From contig CM030932.1 of NCBI GenBank assembly GCA_018136815.1, forward strand, positions 7,579,628 through 7,643,627: a DNA stretch of 64,000 bases, in the 5' to 3' direction. Positions 50,384 to 60,873 of the stretch are shown here, one piece after another. How positions within the stretch are numbered: the stretch's first letter is position 1; each line of letters opens with the position of its first letter. The notes under the pieces are model-generated. The model searched no databases and had not been told where the DNA came from. It saw only the letters and a list, made by a program, of their open reading frames with translations. This stretch comes from Isochrysis galbana. Taxonomy: Eukaryota > Haptophyta > Isochrysidales > Isochrysidaceae. Position numbers and translations under genes: made by a program.

Positions 50384-50765
50384 CCCGGATGGGACAACAG
50401 GTACAAGGTCAACAGGTTTCGGGGGCCTCTTCCTATTAAGAGGACCTCTTAACAGGTCGCAATAGGTCCGTAACAGGTCAAAATAAAACTCATTTTACTA
50501 ATATTATAGATGTATCAGTATGTGATGTACATTATGAATATGATTGGCTTCTGACTTCTGAGCTAAGTTACTAGGGAGAGGAAGGGATCTGAGATGATTT
50601 GGGCGTGGCTACGATAGCGGTACCTATAGTATAGGCCTATAGCCACGCGCGAGGCGAAAATATTGAAAGGTTTTTTTTAACCTATTACCTATTAACAGGT
50701 AACAGGTCTGGTAGGCCTCTTGACCTCTTAATAGAACCTATTAGAAGCCTATTGTCCCATCTGGG
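50384..50765. mobile_element. Non-autonomous hAT-like MITE, 382 bp, with 8-bp target duplication
   Basis: Ends are inverted repeats: CCCGGATGGGACAACAGG on the left, and the right end reversed reads CCCAGATGGGACAATAGG (two mismatches in 18). Flanked by GTCTCAGG at 50376-50383 and again at 50766-50773. Internally built of short aacaggt and cctatta motifs in both orientations, with no ORF. The 8-bp duplication points to the hAT superfamily. It lies 32 bp after the preceding stop codon, probably in that gene's 3' UTR. Confidence 0.85.
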
Positions 50766-50773
50766 GTCTCAGG

Positions 50774-51186
50774 TGATAACGGACGCTTCCTTTTTCCTAT
50801 CAGAGCATGAATGACATCTTGCTTGGGGATTCCTTTCGCTCATAGGATGAATACTAGACTATTTTAATGTTGTCATTGACGTGACTAGCGTGAGATCACG
50901 GGATTGAGCGCTTCTCGCCTTTGCAACACTGTAACGATGTCCCTCGCGATAAAATTGCAGGCTGCTCACCAAGGGTCAGAGGGTCAGGAAATCGAGGGGA
51001 TGCATGCGTTTGCAGCCACAGACGAGACTTCAAGTTTCGACAGGTTTTTATATCATATTCACATCCCGAATATACTGCTTCACTTTCACCTGGGGTTCAT
51101 CTGCTAGTTCTGCAAGATACCTAATAGATGTGATACTACCGATAATTTTGTCGAACTCAGTCTTATTACTTATTACCAACGTGAAT
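50774..51186. other. AT-richer spacer, no gene
   Basis: No coding signal. Contains gattgagcgcttctcgcct at about 50,904, which also occurs at the end of the repeat array near 56,565. Confidence 0.5.
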
Positions 51187-51232
51187 TAAAATAATTAATG
51201 TTATATCCTAGCCAACCCCACTAGCTAATTGG
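51187..51232 (+). repeat. Third copy of the inverted-repeat terminus
   Basis: 46 bp identical to 33,926-33,971, including taattaatgttatatcctag and ccaaccccactagctaattg. Sequence diverges completely right after. Confidence 0.85.
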
Positions 51233-51640
51233 GGCTGTGTTCCGTGCATGCCCCTGGACACGGCTGCGTGCGGCTGCGTGCGGCCTCTTGCGGCTGCGGC
51301 CGGCTTCGTGGATCCTGGTGGAGCTTCGTGCGGCAGGAGCGCTGCGACGGTGGGTGGGTTGAGGCAGGCGGGCGCGGCGGGGCGAGGCGGGGCGAGGCGG
51401 GGCGCGGCGGGGCGAGGCGGGGCGGAGCGGGGCGGGGCGGGGCGGAGCGGGGCGCGGCTGAGTGCAGCAGGACGCAGTGCGGGAAGACGCTTCTGGAAAC
51501 AGAGGGCAGGGACCTGGTTGGTCCTGGTGGGGACCTGGTTGGGAGATGGTGGGAGCTGCTTGGGAGTCACGCATGGGGGCAGCGGGGGGCCGCAGGAGGC
51601 GAAAGTATAAGTCAGATGAGACCTCTAACCTTAGAATGGA
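51233..51640. repeat. GC-rich simple-repeat region
   Basis: cggctgcgtg repeats (51,258-51,290), then a long array of ggggcg(a/c)ggc units (51,375-51,460). No gene. Confidence 0.8.
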
Positions 51641-51644
51641 CTCT

Positions 51645-51717
51645 GGTCCGGTGGCCCAGCGGGGTGGAGCGCAGGGCTTGCCTCGGAGGGACTGCGGTTC
51701 GAGTCTGGGCATGGAGG
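51645..51717 (+). repeat. tRNA-like segment (pol III box A and box B), probably SINE-derived
   Basis: TGGCCCAGCGGGG at 51652 fits box A and GGTTCGAGTCT at 51696 fits box B, spaced 44 nt as in tRNAs. The T-arm pairs only partly, and the acceptor, D and anticodon stems do not fold well, so it is not called as a functional tRNA. Confidence 0.45.
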
Positions 51718-51779
51718 GTTGGGTATGTATTTTTGGGAATTTTTTGGGCCGGGTCTGGCTGGTGGTGGCTGGTCGTACC

Positions 51780-52558
51780 ATGTATCTCTTGAATTTGACC
51801 CCCTTTGTTGGGCCTGTTCAACCCCACAAAATCCCCCACATCGTCTATTCATCGCGACTACTTCCAAGTCCACCAAAACCGCCAAGGTTGCTAAGGCTGC
51901 CTCCAACCCCGCGGACACTACGGCTTCGATGGTCACCGCCGTCCAAGCGGCGGTGACCGAGGCATTAAAATCGCAAAACAACAACTCGAACCGCAAGGCG
52001 ACTGGCGCTGACAATCGTCGGGCTCCGCCTCCGCCTACGAATTACTCCGCATCGTCTCCGTTACCGGACGCACTTCTTGACCGTCCTCTCGGCAAAAGCA
52101 CGTCTTCTCGTCGCCAATGTGATCCCCCTCCGAACGGCCTTGGGCTTCCGGCCGATTCGGGCCTCTCGGAATGGGATCCAGGTAGCTGGTCTCGAGCTCG
52201 AGCCCGCTTCTGGCAAATTTCTCGTTACGCTGGTCACCCGGCCCTTCGCGCTGCGCTCACGCGCTGCCGTCCCTCCGATGCCACCATGACGGCGCCGCGT
52301 CTCGACGACCTAGACCGCGACGTCAAGGAGTGGACCGACGCCAACGGCTGCGCGTACTGCGCCTTTCGTCCCCGGGCCCCATCTGGTACGCCCGAGGCAG
52401 ACCTGTGGAAGTATGGCACGGGCGACGGAGCTCATAACCCCGTCGTTTGCCAACCGTACATTCGTTTTCTCTGTGAAGGCGGCAGTGGCGAGTGTGGTAA
52501 CGACCCAGAAGTCCACCGCCGCCTCCGCACGATGGTCGTTCTCCGTCCGGCCCATTAG
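51780..52558 (+). pseudogene. Gag-like remnant of a Ty3/gypsy chromovirus
   Basis: A frame rich in Ala/Ser/Thr (STKTAKVAKAASNPADTTAS, AVQAAVTEALKSQNNNSNRK) followed by CAYCAFRPRAP...HNPVVCQPYIRFLC...CGNDPEVHRRL, a Cys/His-containing C-terminus. Position upstream of an integrase/chromodomain piece on the same strand supports gag. No clear start codon. The nucleic-acid-binding knuckle is not the standard CCHC. Confidence 0.5.
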
Positions 52559-53330
52559 GTCGCCGGCGGGGCCCACGTCCGCGCTGTTACCCCGCTACCA
52601 GTCCAGGGTAGTGGGCCTGAACGCCACCCACCAAAAGATCGTATTACGCTACGGCCGAGTACTTCTACGGCCTCCAACCGGTACCCCAAGATTCCCCAAG
52701 TTCCAGACAAGCCCTACCACCTCCATCCCCCTCTTTCTCCTGCCCCCTCGCCGATTGCCCCTATTTCTCCCAATGCCGATGATTCCATCCTGATTCTCGA
52801 TATCACGCACGAGTCCTCAAAACCAAGTCAACCGTCACCGCCTCTCTATCAACTCAAGCCGCTCAACCGCTACCCCCCGCCACTCCCCAAGCATCCCCAG
52901 TCCAAGACCTCACGGTCTGCGAAAATCCAGCCGCCGCAGGCCCAATCCAACCTTCAATCCTTCAAATCAAATTTCGCATGCCCGAGCCACAAAACGTCTC
53001 CCGAGTACGAGTCCGAGTCCAAGTCACGTTCAGAATTACCCTCTTCGTCTTACGCCACCGCGAGCCCATCTACGAGTCTGAGCCCAGTCCAGTCATCACC
53101 GGTATCACCAGTCTCCATCGCTACGACGATGGAGGCGCAGTTCTCCGGTACTTCCCCACTTTCTTTCGAGTCCGAGTCCAAGCCTGTTTTGAGCAAACCC
53201 CGTTCTGAGCCATCCGAGTCCGAGTCCGAGTCCGAGTTTACAACGTCACCGAGTCCTACCACGCGGTCGGCCGCAGGATTAACGGAGCTCCAGCCACCCA
53301 CTGAGCCTCCGACGACCACTCCTTCCGCGG
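52559..53330. other. Degenerate internal region of the chromovirus
   Basis: Low-complexity Ser/Pro/Glu-coding sequence (repeats of gagtccgagtccgagt near 53,215). No protease, RT, RNase H or integrase core is found between gag and the integrase tail, so the element carries a large internal deletion. Confidence 0.6.
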
Positions 53331-53376
53331 GAGTGTTCACCTTCGGTCCTCCGCGCCCAAGTCACCCGCGGCTATC

Positions 53377-54129
53377 TTGTTTGGTCGGGAGCTTCGTCTT
53401 CCAGCTCAACTTGCTGACCCTGCTCCTGTTCTTGAGTTGCTTCCATCTAGGCCTCCGTCCGATGCCGTCACTTACGCCACCGAGCTCAATAAGAAGCTTC
53501 TCGAGTCGTGGCGTTCCGCCCTCGAAAGTACTCAAGAAGCCCAACGTGAATCGATGCGCTCCGCCTCTCAAAAGTCTAAACTCGGTGTTACCTTCAAACA
53601 AGGAGACAGAGTTTGTCGTCGAATCCCTGGCCACGCCAACAAACTTCAATACCTCTACTCCGGTCCTTACCGAGTAGAAGAAGCCATCTCGGCTACTCGC
53701 TACCGTCTACGCGATCTCGAAAATCGTCAAGTCAAGGATGAAGTTCACATTTCCAATCTTCGTCCGTACTTTACCGTCACCGATTCGTCTCCGCTCGCTG
53801 AAGATGAGTACTTGGTCGAAGAGTTACTCGATCGCAAGGGCGATGGAGTTTCATTCAAGTATCTCGTCAAATGGCGCGGCTATCCTCGTTCTGAAGCTAC
53901 TTGGGAGTCTCGAATTGAGTTGCTTCGGCGTTGTGCTGATCTAGTTGAGTCGTACGACACCACTTTCGACCGCCGTCCGGTTCAACCCCAAGCTCACTCC
54001 GCTGTAGACTCCTCTTCAAGTCCAAGTTCAAGTCCCCAGTCTAATCAAGTTCCACGTCGAGTTCAAGAGTCAAATCGTATTCCTCCTGATCTGCCTTCAA
54101 GTCGTACCCGTTCTCGTTCACGTTCGTAG
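53377..54129 (+). pseudogene. Chromovirus integrase C-terminus with chromodomain
   Basis: Opens with LFGRELRLPAQLAD (end of the integrase region), then VTFKQGDRVCRRIPGHANKL, LYSGPYRVEEAISATRYRL, VHISNLRPYF, the usual integrase C-terminal domain. The chromodomain follows: EYLVEELLDRKGDGVSFKYL, VKWRGYPRSEATWESR, with aromatic cage positions present. Ends in a Ser/Arg tail. Chromodomains target such elements to modified histones. No ATG and no catalytic core, so the element cannot act alone. Confidence 0.85.
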
Positions 54130-54393
54130 CGCTAAGTGCTAAGTCGACCGGAAGTGGATGATTAGCGTCGCTTCAGCGCCTGACCCAGCGCAACTGCCCG
54201 AGCAAAACTCCTGTAAAAGGGAGAACGTGGTAGGACGTGGCGTACGAAATCGGGGGCCGCCGCGCTAAGCTGCCGATTTTGTGCTCGCTTTGGATCCATG
54301 GGTTAATCCTCCTCCTCTAGGTCTCTCGTCTCGTATGGTTAAATGAACTCTCTTGGCTCGACATCGGGAGACGTCTCGATTTAAGTCGGGGGG
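54130..54393. other. Chromovirus 3' untranslated region with polypurine tract
   Basis: Non-coding sequence ending in aagtcgggggg (54,383-54,393), a polypurine tract that would prime plus-strand synthesis. Confidence 0.65.
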
Positions 54394-55480
54394 TGTTGTA
54401 TTCCTGCCCATCTGAAGGCTGTAGGCATGAATATTCGTGTAAGGTACGCGCTCACAATTACAATTGAACAGTTCCCCGTGTTGCCACTGACGCACAAGAC
54501 ACACAGATTCGGATTCCCCATGGTCTCAAGTCCAGGTTTGCAGGTTTTGGTCTCGAAATTTGCGATTCGAATTTTGTTTTTGCTGTTACTATAATTGTTG
54601 GCTCGTTTAAGGTAATAAACCGGCATGACTTCGACTTCTCGTTCTGCAGTCGCTCTGCGAGACTCTCTCTCTCTCTCTCTCTCTCTCTCCGTCCGCCTCT
54701 CCTCGGCCGACGGCAAGAAGATTCGTCCAAAACATTCTCCGGTCCCAAGATATCTCGTGGGGGGTCTCTCCGCGCTCCGCGAGGGAAAGGACGCGATCTC
54801 GCTCCGAGATCGGCCTCGCGCCCTCCCACGCTGCCCCGCCGTGCCCTCGGTCCCTCGCCCCCCCCGCGGCAGGTTCTTTCCCTCGGCGTGCCGTCCGTCG
54901 CCTCCGGCCGTTATATTAATCCCCCCCCCGCGCGAGGTTCTCTTCTCCCCCGCGCGCGGTTCGTTTCCTCCGGCCGTCGTTGTTCCCCCCCTCGCTTCGA
55001 TTCCTCTCGCGGTTCCTTCGATGATTGCCTCCATCTCGTCCGTTCTTCTTCGCGATCCTCGCGGAGGGGGCACCGACGTTTAATGTTAGTTTCGTCGCGG
55101 TTTCGATGAAAGAAAGGAAGAACGAATGGCACGCGCCTCGCGCCTCGCGTCTTGTTTCGTCGCCCCTTGCTCGTCGCTTGTCTAGAAGGTCTCTCCGCAC
55201 ATCGCCTTCTCCCCCCGCGCGAGTTTGGATCTCTCCTCGACCCTCCGCGTTGGCTTCAGCGGACGAGTTCCACTTTAACGATAGTTCGAACCCTTCGGTG
55301 GCGTAGTTATGCGCTCTCTTTCCGTATATCTTCGCGCATGACGAGCGATCGCGACTTCAGCCTTCGCCGCGCGGGGAGGGGTTTGTTTATCGTATGATTC
55401 CGGAGTGTTTACGTTAGTTTTCTGAGCCCAAGGACTTTGGTTTTTGGTTTCTTGTGAGTGATTTTTGTAGCAACTTCGTC
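54394..55480 (+). mobile_element. Putative chromovirus LTR
   Basis: Starts TGTTGTATTCC directly after the polypurine tract, as LTRs begin. Contains a (TC)n run at 54,663-54,690 and C-rich tracts. The right end is uncertain (between about 55,440 and 55,500). I did not find the matching 5' copy in this window. Confidence 0.55.
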
Positions 55481-55760
55481 GAGTCCCACCGTGTTCCCAA
55501 GCGAGTCCCCCCGAGTTCCCGAGTCTATACCACGAGTCAACGAGTCAATACAAGCCAAGCACGCGCCTGAGCCACCCCCAGTCGCCTGCCACCACCTCCC
55601 ACAAGCCTCCTTCCACACTTCCGCGCCCTCCGTGCGTCGTGCGTCATGCGTCGATCACCATGCCCGTAGTCACCCCCGAGGAAAGCTCCATGAGCTCCCC
55701 GCAAGAACCGCATTCCGCGCTAGCTGCCGGCGCGCCCTCGCAGGCCATCACCAAGAGTGA
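55481..55760 (+). mobile_element. Leader and start of a second gag after the LTR
   Basis: An ATG at 55660 opens MPVVTPEESSMSSPQEPHSA, in the style of the gag starts at 49,744 and in the 35.6-36.2 kb insertion. This suggests an element in tandem sharing one LTR, broken off by about 55,770. Inferred. Confidence 0.4.
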
Positions 55761-55796
55761 GATGAGCCTTGCTCTGACAGGGGGCCACAGTAGTGG

Positions 55797-55860
55797 GAGC
55801 AGAGGCCGGAGGAGGCGGAGGGGGCGGAGGAGGCGGAGGAGGCGGAGGGGGCGGAGAGGC
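55797..55860. repeat. GGAGGCGGA simple repeat
   Basis: Tandem ggaggcggag and ggggcggagg units, lying at the 3' edge of the gene on the minus strand. Confidence 0.8.
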
Positions 55861-56332
55861 TCGGGCCCTCCGAGATGTACGGGCAGCTCACGATCAGCCC
55901 GTCGGCGGCGCCCACCGTGCTGAGCACCGCGCTCACCATCGACTCGACGCCCACCACGCGCTCGACCAGCAGCCGCGCCGCGCCTCCGCCCACCTCGGTG
56001 TTGTACATCCGCTGCGCGTCGTCCACGCCGCGGTGCACCTCCTCCCAGAAGAGGTCGCCGTTGCTGCCGTGGTGGACCATGCGCACGCGCATCGGACCCG
56101 CGCGGAGGCCGGGCGGCGCGGAGGGCGACGGCACCAGCCCCGTGAGGCGCGCGGAGACCGCCCGCCGCTCGGCGGGGAAGGTGGCCCCGCCGCCGGCACG
56201 TGGCGGCGGCGCGGACGACGCGGCAGCACAGCCCACCGCCACCAGCGCCGCGCTGATGCAAAGTCCCAGATTCTCAGTAGATCCGCCGTTTCTGTATACC
56301 ATTCTTCGCGCAAGTTCGTCGTGAGGAGTCAT
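55861..56332 (-). CDS. Periplasmic-binding-protein-like (sugar-binding) domain, 3' partial
   Basis: ATG at 56332; the frame is open further upstream, but only through the 65-bp repeat array. After MTPHDELARRMVYRNGG comes a hydrophobic segment (LGLCISAALVAVGCAAAS), a signal or membrane anchor. Then VRMVHHGSNGDLFWEEVHRG, VDDAQRMYNTEV and later GAADGLIVSCPYIS resemble the first lobe of type I periplasmic binding proteins. These bind sugars or similar ligands, as free proteins in bacteria or as extracellular parts of eukaryotic receptors. The coding signal fades in the GGAGGCGGA repeat, probably an intron start, and later exons are not found. About 157 residues are visible. Confidence 0.55.
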
Positions 56333-56391
56333 TTTAGTATTAGTATGTGTATATGAAAATAATATTCGACCCCCCTTGGGTCTGACGCAGG

Positions 56392-56590
56392 CTGATGGTG
56401 ATTGAACGCTTTTCCATGCGGTGGGGGTGACGATTGAACGCGTTCCACGTGTAGACTGATGGTGATTGAACGCCTTTTCTATGCTGTGGGTGATGGCGAT
56501 TGAACGCGTTCCCACGTGTAGGCCGATGGTGATTGAACGCTTTTCTATGCTGTGGGTGATGGTGATTGAGCGCTTCTCGCCTGATCGCGG
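56392..56590. repeat. Three tandem units of about 65 bp carrying gattgaacgc
   Basis: Units start near 56,392, 56,456 and 56,522 with c(t/c)gatggtgattgaacgc, and carry a second gattgaacgcgtt half-way. They lie just upstream of the start of the minus-strand gene, so may be promoter or 5' UTR. Confidence 0.85.
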
Positions 56591-56914
56591 GAGAGTGTGT
56601 GTCACTAGTAGCTTAGCGGGCACCTTCAAGAATGTTTTTTTTTCAATTTCAATCTCTTCCCATGGTTGCTGATTAAATCTTCTAGCCCGACTTGTCGCGC
56701 CTCTGCATGTCCCACCGGTCACAACCTCCAAACACTCTTAAGGTTTGCACGTCTTTGCCGCAGTGGAGCCATTACGCCATATACGCCATCATCATCGGCC
56801 TAATGAGAATCCTTCGTCGGCCTATGCGCTATGCGTCGTCTCGCTTGAGCTCAATCCAGCCTTGGCGTATGCTTGTATCTTTCATTGGGAATGACGTCGG
56901 ACGTCGGATGGGAA
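56591..56914. other. Spacer, nothing recognised
   Basis: Mixed composition, no coding motif, no repeat found elsewhere in the window. Confidence 0.5.
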
Positions 56915-57090
56915 AGAGGGATTCGCCCTCGGCGATGGGGGAGTGGCAGAGTTTTCTTGTTGTCCTAGTTTAATGCTAGAGCCTAGTGCAGAGGGACCGT
57001 GCCTCATCGGCAACGGAGCCCCTCCCCCGCGATGGCATGGCTCGTCCGGTGTTTGTGGCGAGGGATGCTAGCCAACAAGACTACAATTTC
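56915..57090 (-). repeat. Dispersed repeat family R, copy 4 (reverse)
   Basis: Reverse complement contains cggtccctctgcactagg, gcgggggaggggctccgttg and gtcttgttggctagcatccc. Extends further than copy 3 in its match to copy 1. Confidence 0.75.
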
Positions 57091-57817
57091 CAACGGGTTC
57101 TCTCTCCTCCGGCTTCGAAATCTTGTCTCGTGGAGGGGGTTTTACCGCACCAACACACGACGTGCGCTGCTGCTTCCTCCTCCGGGTTGCAGCAGCAGAG
57201 AATGAATTGGCGGAAAGCCCTCCGAGAGAGAGAGGAGGTTATTTTGGGCGTCAGCCTCGCCTGCTCTCCGCTCGTTAGAAGCTTCTGCACGGTTGCTTCT
57301 TCTTCTGTGAGACGAGTGGAGAGGAAGGGAGGGCGAGGGTTGGAAGTGGGGAGGGAGAGGGGGGGGAGTCTAGGTCTCTCTCCGTCGGAGAGGGAGAGGG
57401 CGAGACCGGATGGATGATGAGGGGGCGAGCCAAGAGAGGGGAAAGCCCTGAGGGAGTAAAGGGGGGGGGGGGGGGGGCGGTGAGAGGGGGGCGGCGGTGA
57501 GGGGGGGAAAGCGAGTGGGCGGGAGGGGAGGGGAGAGGGAAAGAGGGAGGGAGATCGGGGCCAAACAATGAGAACTTAGAGGGAGAGAGCTCTCTCTTCA
57601 GAAAGGGAGAGGGGGGGGGGGCGAGCCACCGCGAGGGGACCAGGGAGAGAGAGAGAGGAGGGGGGAGGGGGGGGGGGGGGAAGAGGGCGAGGGCGCGAGA
57701 GGGCCGGCCCATCCCCTCTGCTGGACGTCCCGGACACTCTCCGCCCCTGCCTCTCCCTCCCTCTCTCTCTCTCTCTAGCTCCCCGCCCCCCATTCCGCAC
57801 GCCGAGCGGAGGGTGAG
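57091..57817. other. Purine-rich upstream region of the F-box/LamG gene
   Basis: Long G and GA tracts from 57,220 to 57,770 (a pure G run around 57,460-57,478), then a short CT run. Probably promoter and 5' UTR. Could form G-quadruplexes on the plus strand. Confidence 0.55.
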
Positions 57818-59045
57818 ATGCTCGCACTCACACTGCAATCGGGTGCCGAGCTTCTCCTCGACGGCCTCGTCCTCTCCAACATCCTCGAGCAGCTGGGCGC
57901 CGCGGACCTTGCGGCAGCCGCCGCCACCGCCTCCGCCCTCCGCTTCCCCGCGAACGCGGCCGCGCGCGCGGCGATAGAGCGTCACGCCGCAAGGCTCGAC
58001 TGCACGCCCCTCCACGACCTCGACCACTCCGTCGGACCCATCGCACGTCTCAGCCAGTGGGAGCAGCTGGATGAGGCAAACATCCTCTGGTTGCGCGCTG
58101 AGCAGCGCGCACTTATCGCCGCGCAAAAGGACGGCGAGCTGCGGGTGAGAGCGTGCGAGGACCTATCGGGGCGGAATCACCACGCTGCCTCCGAGCAGCA
58201 CGGGCCCATCTTCAACCCGAACGCCGTCAACGGGCACGGCGCCTTTGAGTTTGACGGGAACAGCGTGCTCAAGACCAGGCCGTTTGCGATGCCCGTGCCC
58301 CAGCCCCTCACCCTCGTCGTGGTGGCGCGCGCGAGGGGCGATACGACTATCGTCGACGCGCTGGGCACGAGCTCCAGCCGCTTTGAACTCTGCCATGGCT
58401 ACCCCTCCGGCTGGCACCCCTCGCCCGAGATTTGCATGACCGCCTCAGGCCACGACGCAGTGCCCAGCCAGTCCATGCGTGGCTCCACGCGCGGCGACGG
58501 CGAATGGCACGTCTTCACTGCCATATTCGACGTGCGCAAGTCGGAGCTCTACGTCGATGGCGTGCGTGAGGCCTCGGGCAAGAATGTCGGCAACAATCGA
58601 CTCGACGGGCTCTCTATTGGGTGCGATCACAGCGGCGTCTTCTTCCTGATTGGCTCAGTTGCGGAGGCAAGCGCCTCGCCTCGCACCGCCTGCCACGCGC
58701 TGTCGCCATCCTACCGCATATCCGGCTGCGTCACTGCCGATACCGACGCCTGGAATCTGCTCCACCCTGTCTCCTGTCAATCCACCAACCCCTGTTCTGC
58801 CCATCCTGCTCCCCCACTGCCCGCAGCTACGGCTCTTCAGCATCCACCTCTCGCCGGAGCAGCGTGTGCAGGTCGAGTCAACACTTGCTCGGAAGTACAA
58901 CCTAAGCTACAAGATGGAGCTGCCCTCGAGCTCACCAGTGGAGAGCCCACCCTCACCAGCCAATAAGTCGCGCCTCCCGCCGCTCCTCCGGCTGCGCAGA
59001 CGGCTCTCGCGCTCATCCTCCAACGGGCGGGTCGCCTTGGGATGA
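57818..59045 (+). CDS. F-box-like plus LamG/concanavalin-type lectin-fold protein, two exons
   Basis: Exons 57818-58666 and 58827-59045 (1068 nt, 355 residues); both junctions are phase 0 and the intron begins GCAAGC and ends GCAG. Residues about 11-45 (LLDGLVLSNILEQLGAADLA) look like an F-box, which would dock to SCF ubiquitin ligase. Residues about 100-300 are a LamG-type jelly roll: GAFEFDGNSVLKT, PLTLVVVARARG, EWHVFTAIFDVRKSELYVDG, GLSIGCD. Exon 2 supplies the usual ending, LRLFSIHLSPEQRVQVESTL, ARKYNL, which supports the splice. Without splicing the frame runs on to a stop at 58966 with no further homology. A substrate-recognition role is an inference. Confidence 0.75.
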
Positions 59046-60873
59046 AGCCGCGGTGGCAATCGCCTTGCGTGTTGATGTGCTCTGGAGCGACTTGCGTGAA
59101 CTCTGCAGCAGCACCGCTACTCGATCCTGTATTGCTCGCGGGGGTGGCCTGCCCCTCGGCGCATCGCGCGGTCAGGCGGCGAGCGTCCTTGCGGCGGCGG
59201 CGCCTCACCCTAGGGCGCGCTCTAGGCGAGCAGGCTGCAGCACTCTGCTTTTCGCATTCCTCCCCGGTTCCTTCTTGTGCGCCGCCCTCCGCACTTGCTC
59301 TACCTTCCTCACTCCTTCCCTCCCCCACTAACCAAGCTGTGCTCTCTTCATCACCGTCAATGGAATCCCAGCGTGGCACATACACACCGTTCGGCATGCA
59401 TGGGACTGGGGTTGAAGCGCACAGTCGCAGCCACCTCGCCGACCTCATTGGAACTTGTGCCGTCTCTACCTGTCAAATGCACGTTGCGTCCACACATCCC
59501 CACTACTCCTCCAAGCCCACGGAGTGCAGAGACTGAACATATCAATATCTGGGAATATTTCCGAGTGTCTGCCTGCATTACGCATGCAACGTCATGTCAC
59601 ATTTGATTGGATTGCTACGCACGCTTGAGAGAGGCAGGAAGAGGCTGCGACCTCGGGTTCATATTTTTCTATAGATGCCCTAGTGCGCGATGATGGCAAA
59701 AATGGCAAGTGGCCACTGCCCCTCCCGTCGTCGTCAAGTTGCAGGGTGTTGGAAGGTGTGGGTGGAGCTGTGGATCATAAGTGGAAATTGTATGAACAAG
59801 GGGAGTGGGGAGGGACGAGGAGGAGCCGGGGGATGTCGGGTACGGGGCACATGTATGTATGAACAGGGGGCGGGCGCTGCTGCTGGCGGACCAGAGGCTC
59901 GGCACATGACAGGGGGCGGCACACGGAAGCATCATGGGACTGGGGGTCACAGGCGTCGGACATCGGGACGGAAGGCGTGGCGGGAAAAAGGTAAAAACAC
60001 ACAGGAGGGGGGCGCGGGAACACACAAGACACAAGGGAGTAAACAGTGTGCTTAGCAACAGGGCGGGGTGGGTAAGAAACAAAACACAAAACAAGGAGGG
60101 GGGGGCCTAGGGGCTGTGTAGGGAAACGAGGAGGGGCTCCCCCCGCGGCATCGGGGCAGTGGTTCTCGGGGAATATCGAAAGGGGGGCACGGGAGAGGGC
60201 GGCTGAGGCGGGCCTTCGGCCGAAACGGACCTTCGGGGGATCCCAGCGGGCTAGGCTGACGGCGCGGTACGGCGGACAAGAGCCGCGTGGGCCCGCTGTC
60301 ACACTGCGCTGTGGCTGGGGCCGAGATGCGAGATGGCGGAGCTGCGGCGCCGCGAGAGCGAAGCGCTCTGGACGGCGAGGACGGGGGGCATCGTCGGAGG
60401 CGCCGCCCCGCAGGCGGGATTTGTTTTCGTGGAGGAGAAGTTTTGTTGTTGGTGGAGTTTTGTTGTAGTCGTGGCTTTTCTAAGAGGGTTGTGAAGTCTG
60501 ACGTGCTGGTTGGGGTGGGCCCGTTGGGCCCCGCCCGGAGCTGCGATCGATCCGGATTTCGTGGGGGTCGCTCCGGAAGGAAGTGCTGAGTTTTTGGTCT
60601 TTCCACGAGAGACGCCGGCAGCGACAGGGTCGAAGAGGTGCTCTCTGGATGGATGGCATCCCGAGCGACGCCGCGTCCGCCTGCCGCGCCGACACCTGCC
60701 GCGCTGTGGGACGAGGCGGCTGCACATCGGCCAAGGGAACGGCCGGCGGTCCGACCCGCCACCCCCTCCGCCTGCGCGGCGGCGGCTGTGGCACCTCGCG
60801 CATCGTTGCTGACGCCGGGGGTGAGCTGGGGGCGCTCGCCGCGCAGCCATCGGCTGTCGGAGAGCACGGGGCC
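59046..60873. other. Long spacer, no gene supported
   Basis: Several open frames exist (for example 285 codons on the minus strand, 60052-60909) but they are Pro/Arg/Ser-rich readings of GC-rich DNA without motifs. 59,690-60,130 is G-rich. The last 300 bases should hold the promoter and 5' UTR of the next gene. Confidence 0.5.

Noticed and set aside
51645-51717. A functional tRNA gene
   Set aside because: Box A and box B spacing fits, but the acceptor, D and anticodon stems do not pair well. Kept only as a tRNA-like repeat.
57275-58126. 283-codon minus-strand frame
   Set aside because: Reverse reading of the purine-rich tract and of the F-box coding sequence; proline-rich and motif-free.
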